Of a stretch of 38,887 bases of DNA, positions 29,956-38,887 are shown piece by piece. The position numbers and the translations under genes were made by a program. The notes under the pieces are model-generated. The model worked only from the letters and a program-made list of their open reading frames with translations, was not told the origin of the DNA and made no database searches. The stretch's first letter is position 1. Each line of letters begins with the position of its first letter. This stretch comes from Candidatus Sedimenticola endophacoides (GTDB lineage Bacteria; Pseudomonadota; Gammaproteobacteria; Chromatiales; Chromatiaceae), in the NCBI GenBank assembly GCA_003062205.1, contig PQCP01000119.1, positions 1 through 38,887 on the forward strand, given 5' to 3'.

Positions 29956-30726
29956 TTATTCGGCTGCGGCTGCGGCTGCGGCCTCGGCCTTGGGTTCGTC
30001 AGCGACCTCAACGAACTCGTCGGCCGCGCCACCGAGATGGGCGGCGCTGGCGCGCCCCTCAAGGACCGCCGCGGAGACTCCCTGGACATAGAGCTGAATT
30101 GCGCGGATGGCGTCATCGTTGCCCGGGATCACATAATCGATACCCTCCGGATCGTTGTTGGTATCGACCACGCCCACCACGGGAATACCCAGCTTCCTGG
30201 CTTCGGCGATGGCGATATCCTCATGCCCGGTGTCGACCACGAACAGCACATCAGGGAGACCGTTCATATCCTTGATGCCGCCCAGGCTCAGGTTCAGCTT
30301 GTCCATTTCCCGGCGCAGACCGAGGGCCTCTTTCTTGTTGAAGCGCTCGACCGAGCCATCCTCGAACATCGCCTCCAGGTCCTTCAGGCGCTTGATCCGC
30401 TGCTTGATGGTCTTGTAGTTGGTCAGCATGCCACCGAGCCAACGATAGTTGACAAAGGGCATACCACAGCGCTCGGCCTCCTCTTTGATGGTCTCGCGCG
30501 CGGCGCGTTTGGTGCCGACAAACAGGATCTTGCCACCGTTGGCGGCCAGGGAACCGATGAAGTTCATCGCGTCCTTGAACAGGGGCAGCGTCTTCTCCAG
30601 GTTGACGATGTGGATCTTGTTGCGATGACCGAAGATGTAGGACCCCATCTTGGGGTTCCAGTAGCGGGTCTGATGCCCGAAGTGCACGCCAGCCTCAAGC
30701 ATCTGACGCATAGAAACGTTGCTCAT
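29956..30726 (-). CDS. rpsB: 30S ribosomal protein S2
   Basis: S2 sits on the back of the 30S subunit. The 256-residue product shows [20 protein letters not shown], the S2 signature [31 protein letters not shown] and [20 protein letters not shown]. It ends in an Ala/Glu-rich tail ([10 protein letters not shown]). GGAG precedes ATG 30726. The gene opens the long minus-strand train and is divergent from map. Confidence 0.98.
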   Translation of the reverse strand: MSNVSMRQMLEAGVHFGHQTRYWNPKMGSYIFGHRNKIHIVNLEKTLPLFKDAMNFIGSLAANGGKILFVGTKRAARETIKEEAERCGMPFVNYRWLGGMLTNYKTIKQRIKRLKDLEAMFEDGSVERFNKKEALGLRREMDKLNLSLGGIKDMNGLPDVLFVVDTGHEDIAIAEARKLGIPVVGVVDTNNDPEGIDYVIPGNDDAIRAIQLYVQGVSAAVLEGRASAAHLGGAADEFVEVADEPKAEAAAAAAAE

Positions 30727-30880
30727 TGAAAACTCCGAATTGTACGGGTTGGTCCTCCACGCATCCCGGCTGCCGACCCGGTTTCCCAGGCACCCCAGCA
30801 GGCGTGTCGATACGTGTGTGTAGTCGTTTCGGGCCGCCGGACGCGGCCCTTCTCTCGGATCGTTTGCGATTCCAAGGCGC
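30727..30880 (-). promoter_or_regulatory. rpsB structured leader, candidate S2 autoregulatory site
   Basis: The leader can form a 7-bp stem, GGGCCGC (30849-30843) with GCGGCCC (30837-30831). Nearer the start it can form CCUGG-GAAA-CCGGG, a GNRA-type tetraloop hairpin. In gammaproteobacteria S2 represses its own rpsB-tsf mRNA through a conserved leader structure. That this leader does the same is inferred from position and structure. Confidence 0.4.
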
Positions 30881-30892
30881 GCTTTATATCAT
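30864..30892 (+). promoter_or_regulatory. candidate map promoter
   Basis: TTGCGA (30864-30869) and TATCAT (30887-30892) are 17 bases apart, 80 bases upstream of the map ATG. This site overlaps the divergent rpsB promoter candidate. Confidence 0.35.
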
Positions 30893-30911
30893 AATGCGCC
30901 TACCGGCACAA
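30883..30911 (-). promoter_or_regulatory. candidate rpsB promoter
   Basis: On the minus strand TTGTGC (30911-30906) and TATAAA (30888-30883) have a 17-base spacer. The leader would be about 150 bases long. Its -10 region overlaps that of the map promoter on the other strand. Confidence 0.4.
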
Positions 30912-30971
30912 ACGGCCAGGACCAGCCACCACAGCCTTTTCTTCCCACCCGAACACCGGAAGCAGCGCCAC

Positions 30972-31739
30972 ATGAGCGTAGTCATAAAAACAGCAGACGA
31001 GATAGAGAAGATGCGCGTGGCGGGCCGCCTGGCCGCCGAGGTGCTGGAGATGATCGCCCCGCGCGTCGTCCCCGGCGTCACCACCGATGAGCTCGATAGC
31101 CTGTGCCACCGCTACATCGTGGAGGAGCAGAAGGCGGTTCCCGCCCCCCTCAACTACCGGGGCTTTCCAAAGTCGATCTGCACCTCTGTCAACCATCAGG
31201 TCTGCCACGGCATCCCCGGACCCAAGCGGTTGAAGAAAGGAGATATCGTCAATATCGACATCACGGTCATCAAGGACGGCTTTCACGGCGACACCAGCAA
31301 GATGTTCTTCGTCGGCGAGCCCTCGATCCTCGCCCGGCGGCTGACCAAGACCGCCCACGAGGCCCTCTGGATCGGGATCGAGCAGGTCAGGCCCGGCGCC
31401 CACCTCACCGACATCAGTCACGCCATCCAGGGGCATGTGGAGGGGTGCGGCTACTCCGTGGTGCGCGAGTACTGCGGCCACGGGATCGGTCGCGAATTCC
31501 ATGAGGAGCCCCAGGTCCTGCACTACGGCGCCCCCGGGGGGGGCGTGATCCTGCAACCGGGGATGTGTTTCACCATCGAACCGATGATCAACGCCGGTAA
31601 GCGCCAGGTGAAGCTGCTGCCCGACGCCTGGACCGTGGTCACCAGGGACCGCAGCCTCTCCGCCCAGTGGGAACACACCATCCTGGTCACCGAGGCGGGA
31701 CATGAGGTACTCACCCTGCGGGCGGAAGAGCGCAGCTAG
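30972..31739 (+). CDS. map: methionine aminopeptidase, type I
   Basis: Map removes the initiator methionine from new proteins. The 255-residue product starts at ATG 30972 (MSVVIKTADEIEKMRVAG); the open frame extends upstream, but the family start is clear. The metal ligands are recognisable in VNIDITVIKDGFHGDTSKMF (two Asp), GHGIGREFHEEP (His), FTIEPMINAG (Glu) and QWEHTILVT (Glu). It is the first gene of the plus-strand arm, 9 bases before glnD, an order shared with E. coli. Confidence 0.97.
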   Translation: MSVVIKTADEIEKMRVAGRLAAEVLEMIAPRVVPGVTTDELDSLCHRYIVEEQKAVPAPLNYRGFPKSICTSVNHQVCHGIPGPKRLKKGDIVNIDITVIKDGFHGDTSKMFFVGEPSILARRLTKTAHEALWIGIEQVRPGAHLTDISHAIQGHVEGCGYSVVREYCGHGIGREFHEEPQVLHYGAPGGGVILQPGMCFTIEPMINAGKRQVKLLPDAWTVVTRDRSLSAQWEHTILVTEAGHEVLTLRAEERS

Positions 31740-31748
31740 GCCGCGCCG

Positions 31749-34418
31749 ATGCTCGACAAACTCCTCGACCGCGAGGCATTCCGCCAGGCACTGAGCTCGG
31801 GCGAGCCGCCGTTGCCGCTGTTCCGCGATGCCCTCGGCCAGGGCGCCGAGGCCCTGCGACTGCTGTTCGAGCAGGGCGAACCAGTCACCGACCTGGTCAG
31901 GCTGCGCGCCAATCTGATCGATTTTCTGCTGATCGAGGCGTGGGAGCGGACCCTGCCGTACCAGGCCGACGCGGCCCTGATCGCCGTCGGCGGCTACGGC
32001 CGCGGGGAGCTGCATCCGCGCTCCGATATCGACCTGCTGATCCTGCTCGGCGACCAGGCCCCGGATACCCTCGATGAACGCCTCGCCGAACTGCTCACCT
32101 TTTTCTGGGACATCGGGCTGGAGGTCGGCCACAGCGTCCGCACCCTGGAGCAGTGCGTGGAGAGCGCCGGCGGCGACGTCACCATCGCCACCAACCTGAT
32201 CGAGTCACGGCTGCTGAGCGGGCCGCGCGAACTCTACACGCGCCTCAAACAGGCCACCGCACCGGGCAGGATCTGGCCCAGCGACCGCTTCTTCGAGGCC
32301 AAGTGGAGCGAACAGCGTGAACGCTACGCGAAATACGAGGGGACCATCAGCAACCTCGAACCGAACGTCAAGGAGAGCCCTGGCGGACTGCGCGACATCC
32401 AGATGATCGGCTGGGTGGTGAAGCGCCACTTCGGTGCCGAGACCCTGCACGAGCTGGTGGCGCATGAGTTTCTCACCCCGGATGAGTACCGCCAGCTGAT
32501 GGAGTCGCAAGAGTTCCTGTGGCGGGTGCGTTTCGCCCTGCACCTGCTGACCGGACGCCACGAGGATCGCATCCTGTTCGACTACCAGCTCGCCCTGGCC
32601 GAGCAGTTCGGCCATACCGACGACGAGAACGGTCTTGGAGTCGAGAAGTTCATGCAGGAGTACTACCGCACGGCGATCCGCCTCAACCGGCTCAACGAGA
32701 TGCTGCTGCAACTGTTTCAGGAGGTGATCCTTCTGAAGTGCCACCTCGACCCGCCCAAGGCGATCAACCGCCGCTTCCAGTCCCGCAGCGGCTTCCTGGA
32801 GGTAATCCACGACCGGGTCTTCATCAACACCCCCCTGGCCCTGCTGGAGCTGTTTCTGATCATGGAGCAGCATCCCGAGCTGCAGGGGGTGAGGGCCAAC
32901 ACCATCCGCCTGGTGCGCCAGTACCGGCACCTGATCGATGACCGCTTCCGCGCCGACCTCGGGGCGCGCAGCCTGTTCATGGAGATCCTGCGCCAACCCG
33001 ACGGCATCACCCATGAGCTGCGCCGGATGAATCGCTACGGCATCCTCGCCCGCTACATACCCGCCTTCAACAACATCGTCGGACGCATGCAGTACGACCT
33101 GTTCCACGCCTTCACGGTGGACGAGCACACCCTGTTGATCATCCGCGCCCTGCGCCGCTTCGCCATCGAAAAACACCGGGCTGAATCACCCATGTGCAAC
33201 GACATCATGGAGCGCCTGCCCAAGCAGGAGTTGATCTACCTGGCGGCCCTGTTCCATGACATCGCCAAGGGCCGTGGCGGCGACCATTCGATCCTCGGCG
33301 CAGCGGATGCCCTGACCTTCTGCCGGCTGCACAACCTGAGCGAGTACGACAGTCAGCTGGTCTCGTGGCTGGTCGAGAAGCACCTGCTCATGTCCATCAC
33401 CGCCCAGCGCATGGACACCAGCGACCCCAGGGTGATCTACGAATTCGCCAGGGAGATCGGCAGCCCGATCCGCCTCGACTACCTCTACCTGCTGACCGTG
33501 GCCGACGTACGCTCCACCGACCCCAAGAAGTGGAACAGCTGGAAGAGCGCCCTGCTCAGGGACCTCTACCTGGCGGCGAAACAGGCATTGCTGCGCGGGC
33601 TTCAAAACCCCCTGGAGCGCGACGAGGTGATCCAGAACAAGCAGGCCGGGGCGCGCCATCTGTTGAGGGCCGACGGCTACGACCCGGCGCTGGCCAACGA
33701 GCACTGGCTGACCCTCAGCATGGACTATTTCCTGCAAAACACCTGGGAGGAGATCGCCTGGCAGACCAAGATGGTCCTGAACACCGAGGAGGGGGGGCTT
33801 CCCCTGGTGCTGGTGCGCAAGTCCAACACCCGCGGCGGCAGCGAGGTATTCATCTATATCCGCGACCGCGACAATCTGTTCGCGCTGACCACCGGCCTGC
33901 TCGATCAGCTCGGCCTCAACATTGTCGACGCGCGCATCGACACCACCCACACCGGGTTCACCCTCAATAGTTATCTGGTGCTGGAGGAGGACGGCGAACC
34001 GATCAGTGACATCGGCCGTGTCGATGAGGTGCGGGAGACAATTCGCGAGGCTTTGCTCACATCGGACTTCACCGACCTGAGTGTCTCGCGCCGCGTGCCA
34101 CGCCGCCTGAAACACTTCTCGATTCCAACCCGGGTCGACTTCGTGCAGGACTTCGGCAACCAGCGCACAATCATGAAGCTGCTGGCGGACGACCGCCCCG
34201 GCCTGCTGTGCCAGGTCGGCCAGGCCTTTACTGCCTGCGGCATACGCCTGACCAACGCCAAGATCGCCACCATCGGCGCCGAGGCACGGGATATCTTCTT
34301 CATCACCGACCGCCAGGACCGGCCGCTCAAGGATCCGGCCCAGTTCGACTGCATCGAGGAGCAGATCAAGCGACGCCTCGATGCGGAACAGCCCTCCCGG
34401 GGGGGCACCGGGCGATAG
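31749..34418 (+). CDS. glnD: PII uridylyltransferase/uridylyl-removing enzyme
   Basis: GlnD senses glutamine and uridylylates or deuridylylates PII proteins, controlling glutamine synthetase and nitrogen genes. The 889 residues match the family. The nucleotidyltransferase site is GGYGRGELHPRSDID (residues 81-95). The HD hydrolase motif is LFHDIAKGRGGDHS (His-Asp near 503-504). Two C-terminal ACT domains (about 700-785 and 810-885) should bind glutamine. It lies between map and dapC, probably co-transcribed with map. Confidence 0.97.
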   Translation: MLDKLLDREAFRQALSSGEPPLPLFRDALGQGAEALRLLFEQGEPVTDLVRLRANLIDFLLIEAWERTLPYQADAALIAVGGYGRGELHPRSDIDLLILLGDQAPDTLDERLAELLTFFWDIGLEVGHSVRTLEQCVESAGGDVTIATNLIESRLLSGPRELYTRLKQATAPGRIWPSDRFFEAKWSEQRERYAKYEGTISNLEPNVKESPGGLRDIQMIGWVVKRHFGAETLHELVAHEFLTPDEYRQLMESQEFLWRVRFALHLLTGRHEDRILFDYQLALAEQFGHTDDENGLGVEKFMQEYYRTAIRLNRLNEMLLQLFQEVILLKCHLDPPKAINRRFQSRSGFLEVIHDRVFINTPLALLELFLIMEQHPELQGVRANTIRLVRQYRHLIDDRFRADLGARSLFMEILRQPDGITHELRRMNRYGILARYIPAFNNIVGRMQYDLFHAFTVDEHTLLIIRALRRFAIEKHRAESPMCNDIMERLPKQELIYLAALFHDIAKGRGGDHSILGAADALTFCRLHNLSEYDSQLVSWLVEKHLLMSITAQRMDTSDPRVIYEFAREIGSPIRLDYLYLLTVADVRSTDPKKWNSWKSALLRDLYLAAKQALLRGLQNPLERDEVIQNKQAGARHLLRADGYDPALANEHWLTLSMDYFLQNTWEEIAWQTKMVLNTEEGGLPLVLVRKSNTRGGSEVFIYIRDRDNLFALTTGLLDQLGLNIVDARIDTTHTGFTLNSYLVLEEDGEPISDIGRVDEVRETIREALLTSDFTDLSVSRRVPRRLKHFSIPTRVDFVQDFGNQRTIMKLLADDRPGLLCQVGQAFTACGIRLTNAKIATIGAEARDIFFITDRQDRPLKDPAQFDCIEEQIKRRLDAEQPSRGGTGR

Positions 34419-34453
34419 TCGGCAGGATCCACGGATTTCGCACCCGCAGCACA

Positions 34454-34482
34454 TTGGTCTGAAGGCGCGAATGGCCTATACT
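34454..34482 (+). promoter_or_regulatory. candidate dapC promoter
   Basis: TTGGTC (34454-34459), a 17-base spacer and TATACT (34477-34482) lie 30 bases upstream of the dapC ATG. This is the best promoter-like pair of the plus-strand arm apart from the small RNA promoter. Confidence 0.6.
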
Positions 34483-34511
34483 ACGCGCTTTTCGTCCACA
34501 CATCCGCTCCC

Positions 34512-35708
34512 ATGAACCCGAACCTGGAAAAGCTCCAACCCTATCCCTTTCAAAGACTTGCGCAACTGAAAGCGGATATAGAGCCACCCCGGGGGCTTGA
34601 ACACATCGCCCTGTCGATCGGCGAACCCAAGCACGCCACGCCGATCTTCATCCGGGACGAGCTGCAGCGCCAACTCAGTGGCGTGGCCAATTATGCCGGC
34701 ACCCGGGGCACCACCGGACTGCGCCAGTCGATCGCCGACTGGCTCGACCGGCGCTACGCCCTGCCCCCAGGCCGCCTCGATCCGCAGCGCCACATCCTGC
34801 CGGTCAACGGAACCCGCGAAGCCCTCTTCGCCTTCGCCCAGGCGGTGGTCGATGCCTCGCGCGACCCGCTGGTGATGATGCCCAACCCCTTTTACCAGAT
34901 CTACGAGGGGGCGAGCCTGCTCGCCGGGGCCGAGCCCCACTACCTCGACTGCAATCCCGACAACGGCTTCCTGCCCGACCTGGACCGGGTCACCGACGCG
35001 GCCTGGGAGCGCTGCCAGCTGCTCTATCTCTGTTCCCCGGGCAATCCCACCGGGGCGGTCGCCGGGCTCGATACCCTGAAGCGGCTGATCCATCTGGCGC
35101 AGCGACACGACTTCATCATCGCCGCCGACGAGTGCTATTCGGAGATCTACCCCGATGAACAGGCCCCGCCACCGGGCCTGCTGCAGGTGGCCGCCGCGAT
35201 GGGAAATCTGGAGTTCCGCCGCTGCGTGGTCTTCAACAGCCTCTCCAAGCGCTCCAGTGTCCCCGGACTGCGCTCGGGCTTCGTCGCCGGTGACGCCCGC
35301 CTCATCGAGCCCTTTTTCCTCTACCGCACCTACCACGGCTGCGCCATGCCACTGCACCACCAGGCAGCCAGCGCCAAGGCCTGGGAGGATGAACTGCATG
35401 TCGAGGAGAACCGCGCCCTGTATCGCAAGAAACTCGAAGCGGTGCACGACATCCTGTACGATGTACTGCCTGTGCCGCGCACCGAGGCCGGATTCTACCT
35501 GTGGCCGCAGACCCCCATCAGCGACACCGAATTCGCCCGACGGCTGTATGCGCAACAGAATGTGACCGTCCTGCCCGGAAGCTTCCTCTCACGCCGGGGC
35601 CGCGATGGCGATCCGGGCGCGAACCGGATCCGCATGGCGCTGGTGGCCTCCCATGACCAATGCGTCGAGGCCGCGCGCCGCATCAGGACCTTTATCGAAT
35701 CGTTATAA
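34512..35708 (+). CDS. dapC: succinyldiaminopimelate aminotransferase
   Basis: DapC is a PLP-dependent fold-type I aminotransferase that makes N-succinyl-LL-diaminopimelate, between DapD and DapE in the lysine/DAP pathway. The 398-residue product has the substrate-side segment IALSIGEPKHATP, LCSPGNPTGAV, AADECYSEIY and the PLP Lys in FNSLSKRSSVPGLRSGF. A related aspartate or alanine aminotransferase would look similar. The position directly before dapD and dapE supports dapC. The dapD gene starts 21 bases after its stop. Confidence 0.9.
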   Translation: MNPNLEKLQPYPFQRLAQLKADIEPPRGLEHIALSIGEPKHATPIFIRDELQRQLSGVANYAGTRGTTGLRQSIADWLDRRYALPPGRLDPQRHILPVNGTREALFAFAQAVVDASRDPLVMMPNPFYQIYEGASLLAGAEPHYLDCNPDNGFLPDLDRVTDAAWERCQLLYLCSPGNPTGAVAGLDTLKRLIHLAQRHDFIIAADECYSEIYPDEQAPPPGLLQVAAAMGNLEFRRCVVFNSLSKRSSVPGLRSGFVAGDARLIEPFFLYRTYHGCAMPLHHQAASAKAWEDELHVEENRALYRKKLEAVHDILYDVLPVPRTEAGFYLWPQTPISDTEFARRLYAQQNVTVLPGSFLSRRGRDGDPGANRIRMALVASHDQCVEAARRIRTFIESL

Positions 35709-35729
35709 GTGGAAAATCTGGAGAACAAC

Positions 35730-36551
35730 ATGAGCGATATCCAATCGATCATCGTCGAAGCCTTCGAGGCGCGTGCCGAGATCACCCCCCGCACCGTCGA
35801 CACCATCGTCAAGGATGCGGTGTCCGAGGCCATCGAGCAGCTCGATCGCGGCGAGATCCGCGTGGCGGAGAAAAAAGAGGGTGACTGGGTGGTCAACGAC
35901 TGGGTCAAAAAGGCGGTGCTGCTCTCCTTCCGTATCCACGATAACGAATTCATGAAGGGCGGCTTCACCAACTATTACGATAAGGTCCAGTCCAAGTACG
36001 CCGACATGAACTCGCGTGAATTCCGCGAGACCGGGGTACGGGTGGTCCCCCCGGCCACAGCGCGCAAGGGCTCCTATATCGCCCCCAGCACCGTGCTGAT
36101 GCCCTGCTACGTCAACATCGGCGCCTATGTCGACAGCGGCACCATGGTCGACACCTGGGCCACCGTCGGCTCCTGCGCCCAGATCGGCAAGAACGTCCAC
36201 CTCTCCGGCGGGGTCGGTATCGGCGGGGTACTCGAACCCCTGCAGGCGGCGCCCACCATCATCGAGGACAACGCCTTCATCGGCGCCCGTTCCGAGATCG
36301 TCGAGGGGGTGATCGTCGGCGAGGGCGCGGTCATCTCGATGGGCGTATACATCGGCCAGTCCACCAAGATCTACAACCGGGAGACCGGCGAGATCAGCTA
36401 CGGCCGGGTGCCCCCGGGCGCGGTCGTGGTACCGGGCAACCTGCCCTCCAAGGATGGCAAATACAGCCTCTACTGCGCGGTCATCATCAAGCAGGTGGAC
36501 GAAAAGACGCGCGGCAAGGTCGGTATCAACGAGCTGTTGCGCGATATCTGA
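35730..36551 (+). CDS. dapD: tetrahydrodipicolinate N-succinyltransferase
   Basis: DapD succinylates tetrahydrodipicolinate to open the succinylase route to DAP. The 273-residue product has an N-terminal helical domain and a left-handed beta-helix ([56 protein letters not shown]). I chose ATG 35730, which has GGAGAAC upstream and gives the family length; an in-frame start at 35709 would add seven residues. Confidence 0.97.
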   Translation: MSDIQSIIVEAFEARAEITPRTVDTIVKDAVSEAIEQLDRGEIRVAEKKEGDWVVNDWVKKAVLLSFRIHDNEFMKGGFTNYYDKVQSKYADMNSREFRETGVRVVPPATARKGSYIAPSTVLMPCYVNIGAYVDSGTMVDTWATVGSCAQIGKNVHLSGGVGIGGVLEPLQAAPTIIEDNAFIGARSEIVEGVIVGEGAVISMGVYIGQSTKIYNRETGEISYGRVPPGAVVVPGNLPSKDGKYSLYCAVIIKQVDEKTRGKVGINELLRDI

Positions 36552-36621
36552 AACCGTGGCGGGCGCGGGCCGTGGCAGGCACGCCCGCCTCCGCGCCACC
36601 GCCCATACCCGGGACAGATCA

Positions 36622-38129
<1,508 letters not shown>

Positions 38130-38185
38130 CTCTTCCCCCCCTCGCCAGGGTCACCCCGCAACTCAGTCATGTGTACAAAAAACGC

Positions 38186-38214
38186 TTGACGGAATGCTAA
38201 TATTAGAATATTAT
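38186..38214 (+). promoter_or_regulatory. strong sigma-70-type promoter of the small RNA
   Basis: TTGACG (38186-38191), a 17-base AT-rich spacer and TATTAT (38209-38214) form the best promoter in the window. Transcription would start near 38221. It lies 57 bases after dapE in an AT-rich patch. Confidence 0.8.
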
Positions 38215-38220
38215 TATTAA

Positions 38221-38391
38221 ACCGATTGCCTATATGCAGCTTCTCAGTTGCTGGTGATTGCAAGGGGTTGGATCTTCAAGGCCCGGCCAAAGGCCGTATC
38301 GCAGTAGCGTCGGACCTTGTGAGATCCTTATCTCCTCCATCCTCCTTTGGTGGTTATGTTGAGCCCGGCTTCCCCAGTCGGGCTTTTTTTT
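38221..38391 (+). ncRNA. candidate orphan small RNA, about 170 nt
   Basis: This stretch has its own promoter and intrinsic terminator and no credible reading frame. A long outer helix pairs GGATCT (38270-38275) with AGATCC (38322-38327) and CAAGG (38277-38281) with CCTTG (38315-38319). It encloses two hairpins, CGGCC-AAA-GGCCG (38284-38296) and CGC-AGTA-GCG (38300-38309). A pyrimidine-rich single-stranded run TCTCCTCCATCCTCCTTT (38331-38348) then precedes the terminator; it resembles an anti-Shine-Dalgarno seed. It does not look like 6S RNA, tmRNA, the SRP RNA or any riboswitch I know. It could also be a leader with an attenuator for the cheX-like gene. Confidence 0.6.
38362..38391 (+). terminator. 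rho-independent terminator of the small RNA
   Basis: AGCCCGGC pairs with GTCGGGCT (one G-U pair) over a 7-base loop, followed by a run of eight T (first shared with the stem). It lies 84 bases before the cheX-like ATG. Confidence 0.9.
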
Positions 38392-38475
38392 GGATCTGCG
38401 AGTCCGAAGCCTGTACTCTGAAAGAAAAACGGTATGATCGCCGTTCCTCTCGCAAACCAGAGCGCAACCAACAGT

Positions 38476-38767
38476 ATGCAGGCCCTATTCATCAATCCCT
38501 TCCTTCACGCCATACAGGACGTCATGACGACCATGGCCAGGATCGATGCGACCCCCGACAAACCCACCTTGAAACGCGACAGTCACGCCTTCGGCGACGT
38601 CACCGGGCTGATCGGTCTGAGCGGCAAGCAGGCCCAGGGCTCACTCGCCATCTCCTTCCCCGAGTCGGTAATCCTGGATATCACCCGGCGCATGATCGGA
38701 GAGCGGCAGAGCCAATTGAACGACACCGTAACCGATATGGTGGGAGAGATCACCAACATCGTCTCCG
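38476..38767 (+). pseudogene. CheX-like chemotaxis phosphatase, 5' part, interrupted by the 300-bp repeat
   Basis: From ATG 38476 the frame reads MQALFINPFLHAIQDVMTT, then GDVTGLIGLSGKQAQGSLAI, SFPESVILDITRRMIGE and DMVGEITNIVSA. This matches the CheX family, CheY-P phosphatases, including the E-x-x-N catalytic motif (EITN). CheX proteins have about 155 residues; here only about 97 native residues precede the repeat, and the frame continues into repeat sequence without similarity. The missing part is the last strands and helices of the fold. A TATGAT hexamer about 43 bases upstream may be its -10 element. Whether the 3' remainder survives beyond the window cannot be seen. Confidence 0.75.
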
Positions 38768-38887
38768 CAAGAGTGTCGCTACCTCGTGAAAGATTTTGGG
38801 ACATCCCAGTCCCCAAAATCGACTCGCCAACGCGACAGCCGTTACTGCCCCGACCGTCCTGCGCTCATCACGACTCCGTCCCGCACA
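38768..38887 (+). repeat. 300-bp hairpin-ended repeat, copy 3 (cut by the window end)
   Basis: The first 120 bases match copy 2 (22925-23044) without a difference that I can see. They include the left-end stem GATTTTGGG/CCCAAAATC. The repeat enters the cheX-like gene after the codons for NIVSA, in the same orientation as copy 2. Confidence 0.88.

Noticed and set aside
38221-38391. 6S RNA, tmRNA, SRP RNA or a c-di-GMP riboswitch
   Set aside because: None of the characteristic sequences or the overall fold of these RNAs is present.

Overview
This window looks like a chromosomal segment of a GC-rich gammaproteobacterium. The evidence is the classic gammaproteobacterial gene order rpsB-tsf-pyrH-frr-uppS-cdsA-dxr-rseP-bamA-skp-lpxD-fabZ-lpxA-lpxB-rnhB-dnaE-accA, with a divergent map-glnD-dapD arm and a frameshifted prfB next to lysS. 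A Chromatiales-like or sulfur-oxidiser relative is my guess only; nothing in the sequence proves it.

Layout. 1-4300: the end of a possible YbaK/EbsC-type gene, an RNB-family ribonuclease with a small membrane protein behind it, the Fe-S/folate protein YgfZ, and a small RRM-like protein. 4384-5670: a dead IS110/IS1111-type insertion sequence whose transposase core has been replaced by a 300-bp repeat and two copies of a 53-bp direct repeat. 5703-8377: lysS and prfB; prfB has an intact programmed +1 frameshift site. 8548-10915: a cyclic-nucleotide-binding/rhodanese fusion converging on tilS. 11107-30726 (minus strand): the long translation, lipid A, outer-membrane and isoprenoid gene train. It starts at rpsB and ends in an intrinsic terminator behind accA, with another strong terminator between tsf and pyrH. 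30972-38129 (plus strand): map, glnD, dapC, dapD, an ArsC/Spx-like protein and dapE, giving the succinylase branch of lysine/diaminopimelate synthesis beside the nitrogen sensor GlnD. 38186-38887: a probable orphan small RNA with its own promoter and terminator, then a cheX-like gene broken by a third copy of the 300-bp repeat, where the window ends.

How the genes work together. The minus-strand train covers translation factors (S2, EF-Ts, RRF), UMP kinase, undecaprenyl diphosphate and CDP-DAG synthesis, the MEP isoprenoid pathway, the sigma-E protease RseP, outer-membrane protein assembly (BamA, Skp), lipid A synthesis (LpxD, FabZ, LpxA, LpxB), DNA maintenance (RNase HII, Pol III alpha) and malonyl-CoA supply (AccA). 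This is essentially an envelope-and-growth operon.

The least explained item is the 300-bp repeat. Two complete copies (5005-5304 and 22925-23224) look identical, and a third (38768 to the window end) matches over its visible 120 bp. It has a hairpin near each end, no convincing coding capacity and no visible target duplication. It occupies three very different sites: a transposase, the rseP-bamA junction of an essential operon, and a chemotaxis phosphatase gene. It behaves like a non-autonomous mobile element of the palindrome-ended (IS200/IS605-derived) kind, but I cannot assign it to a known family.
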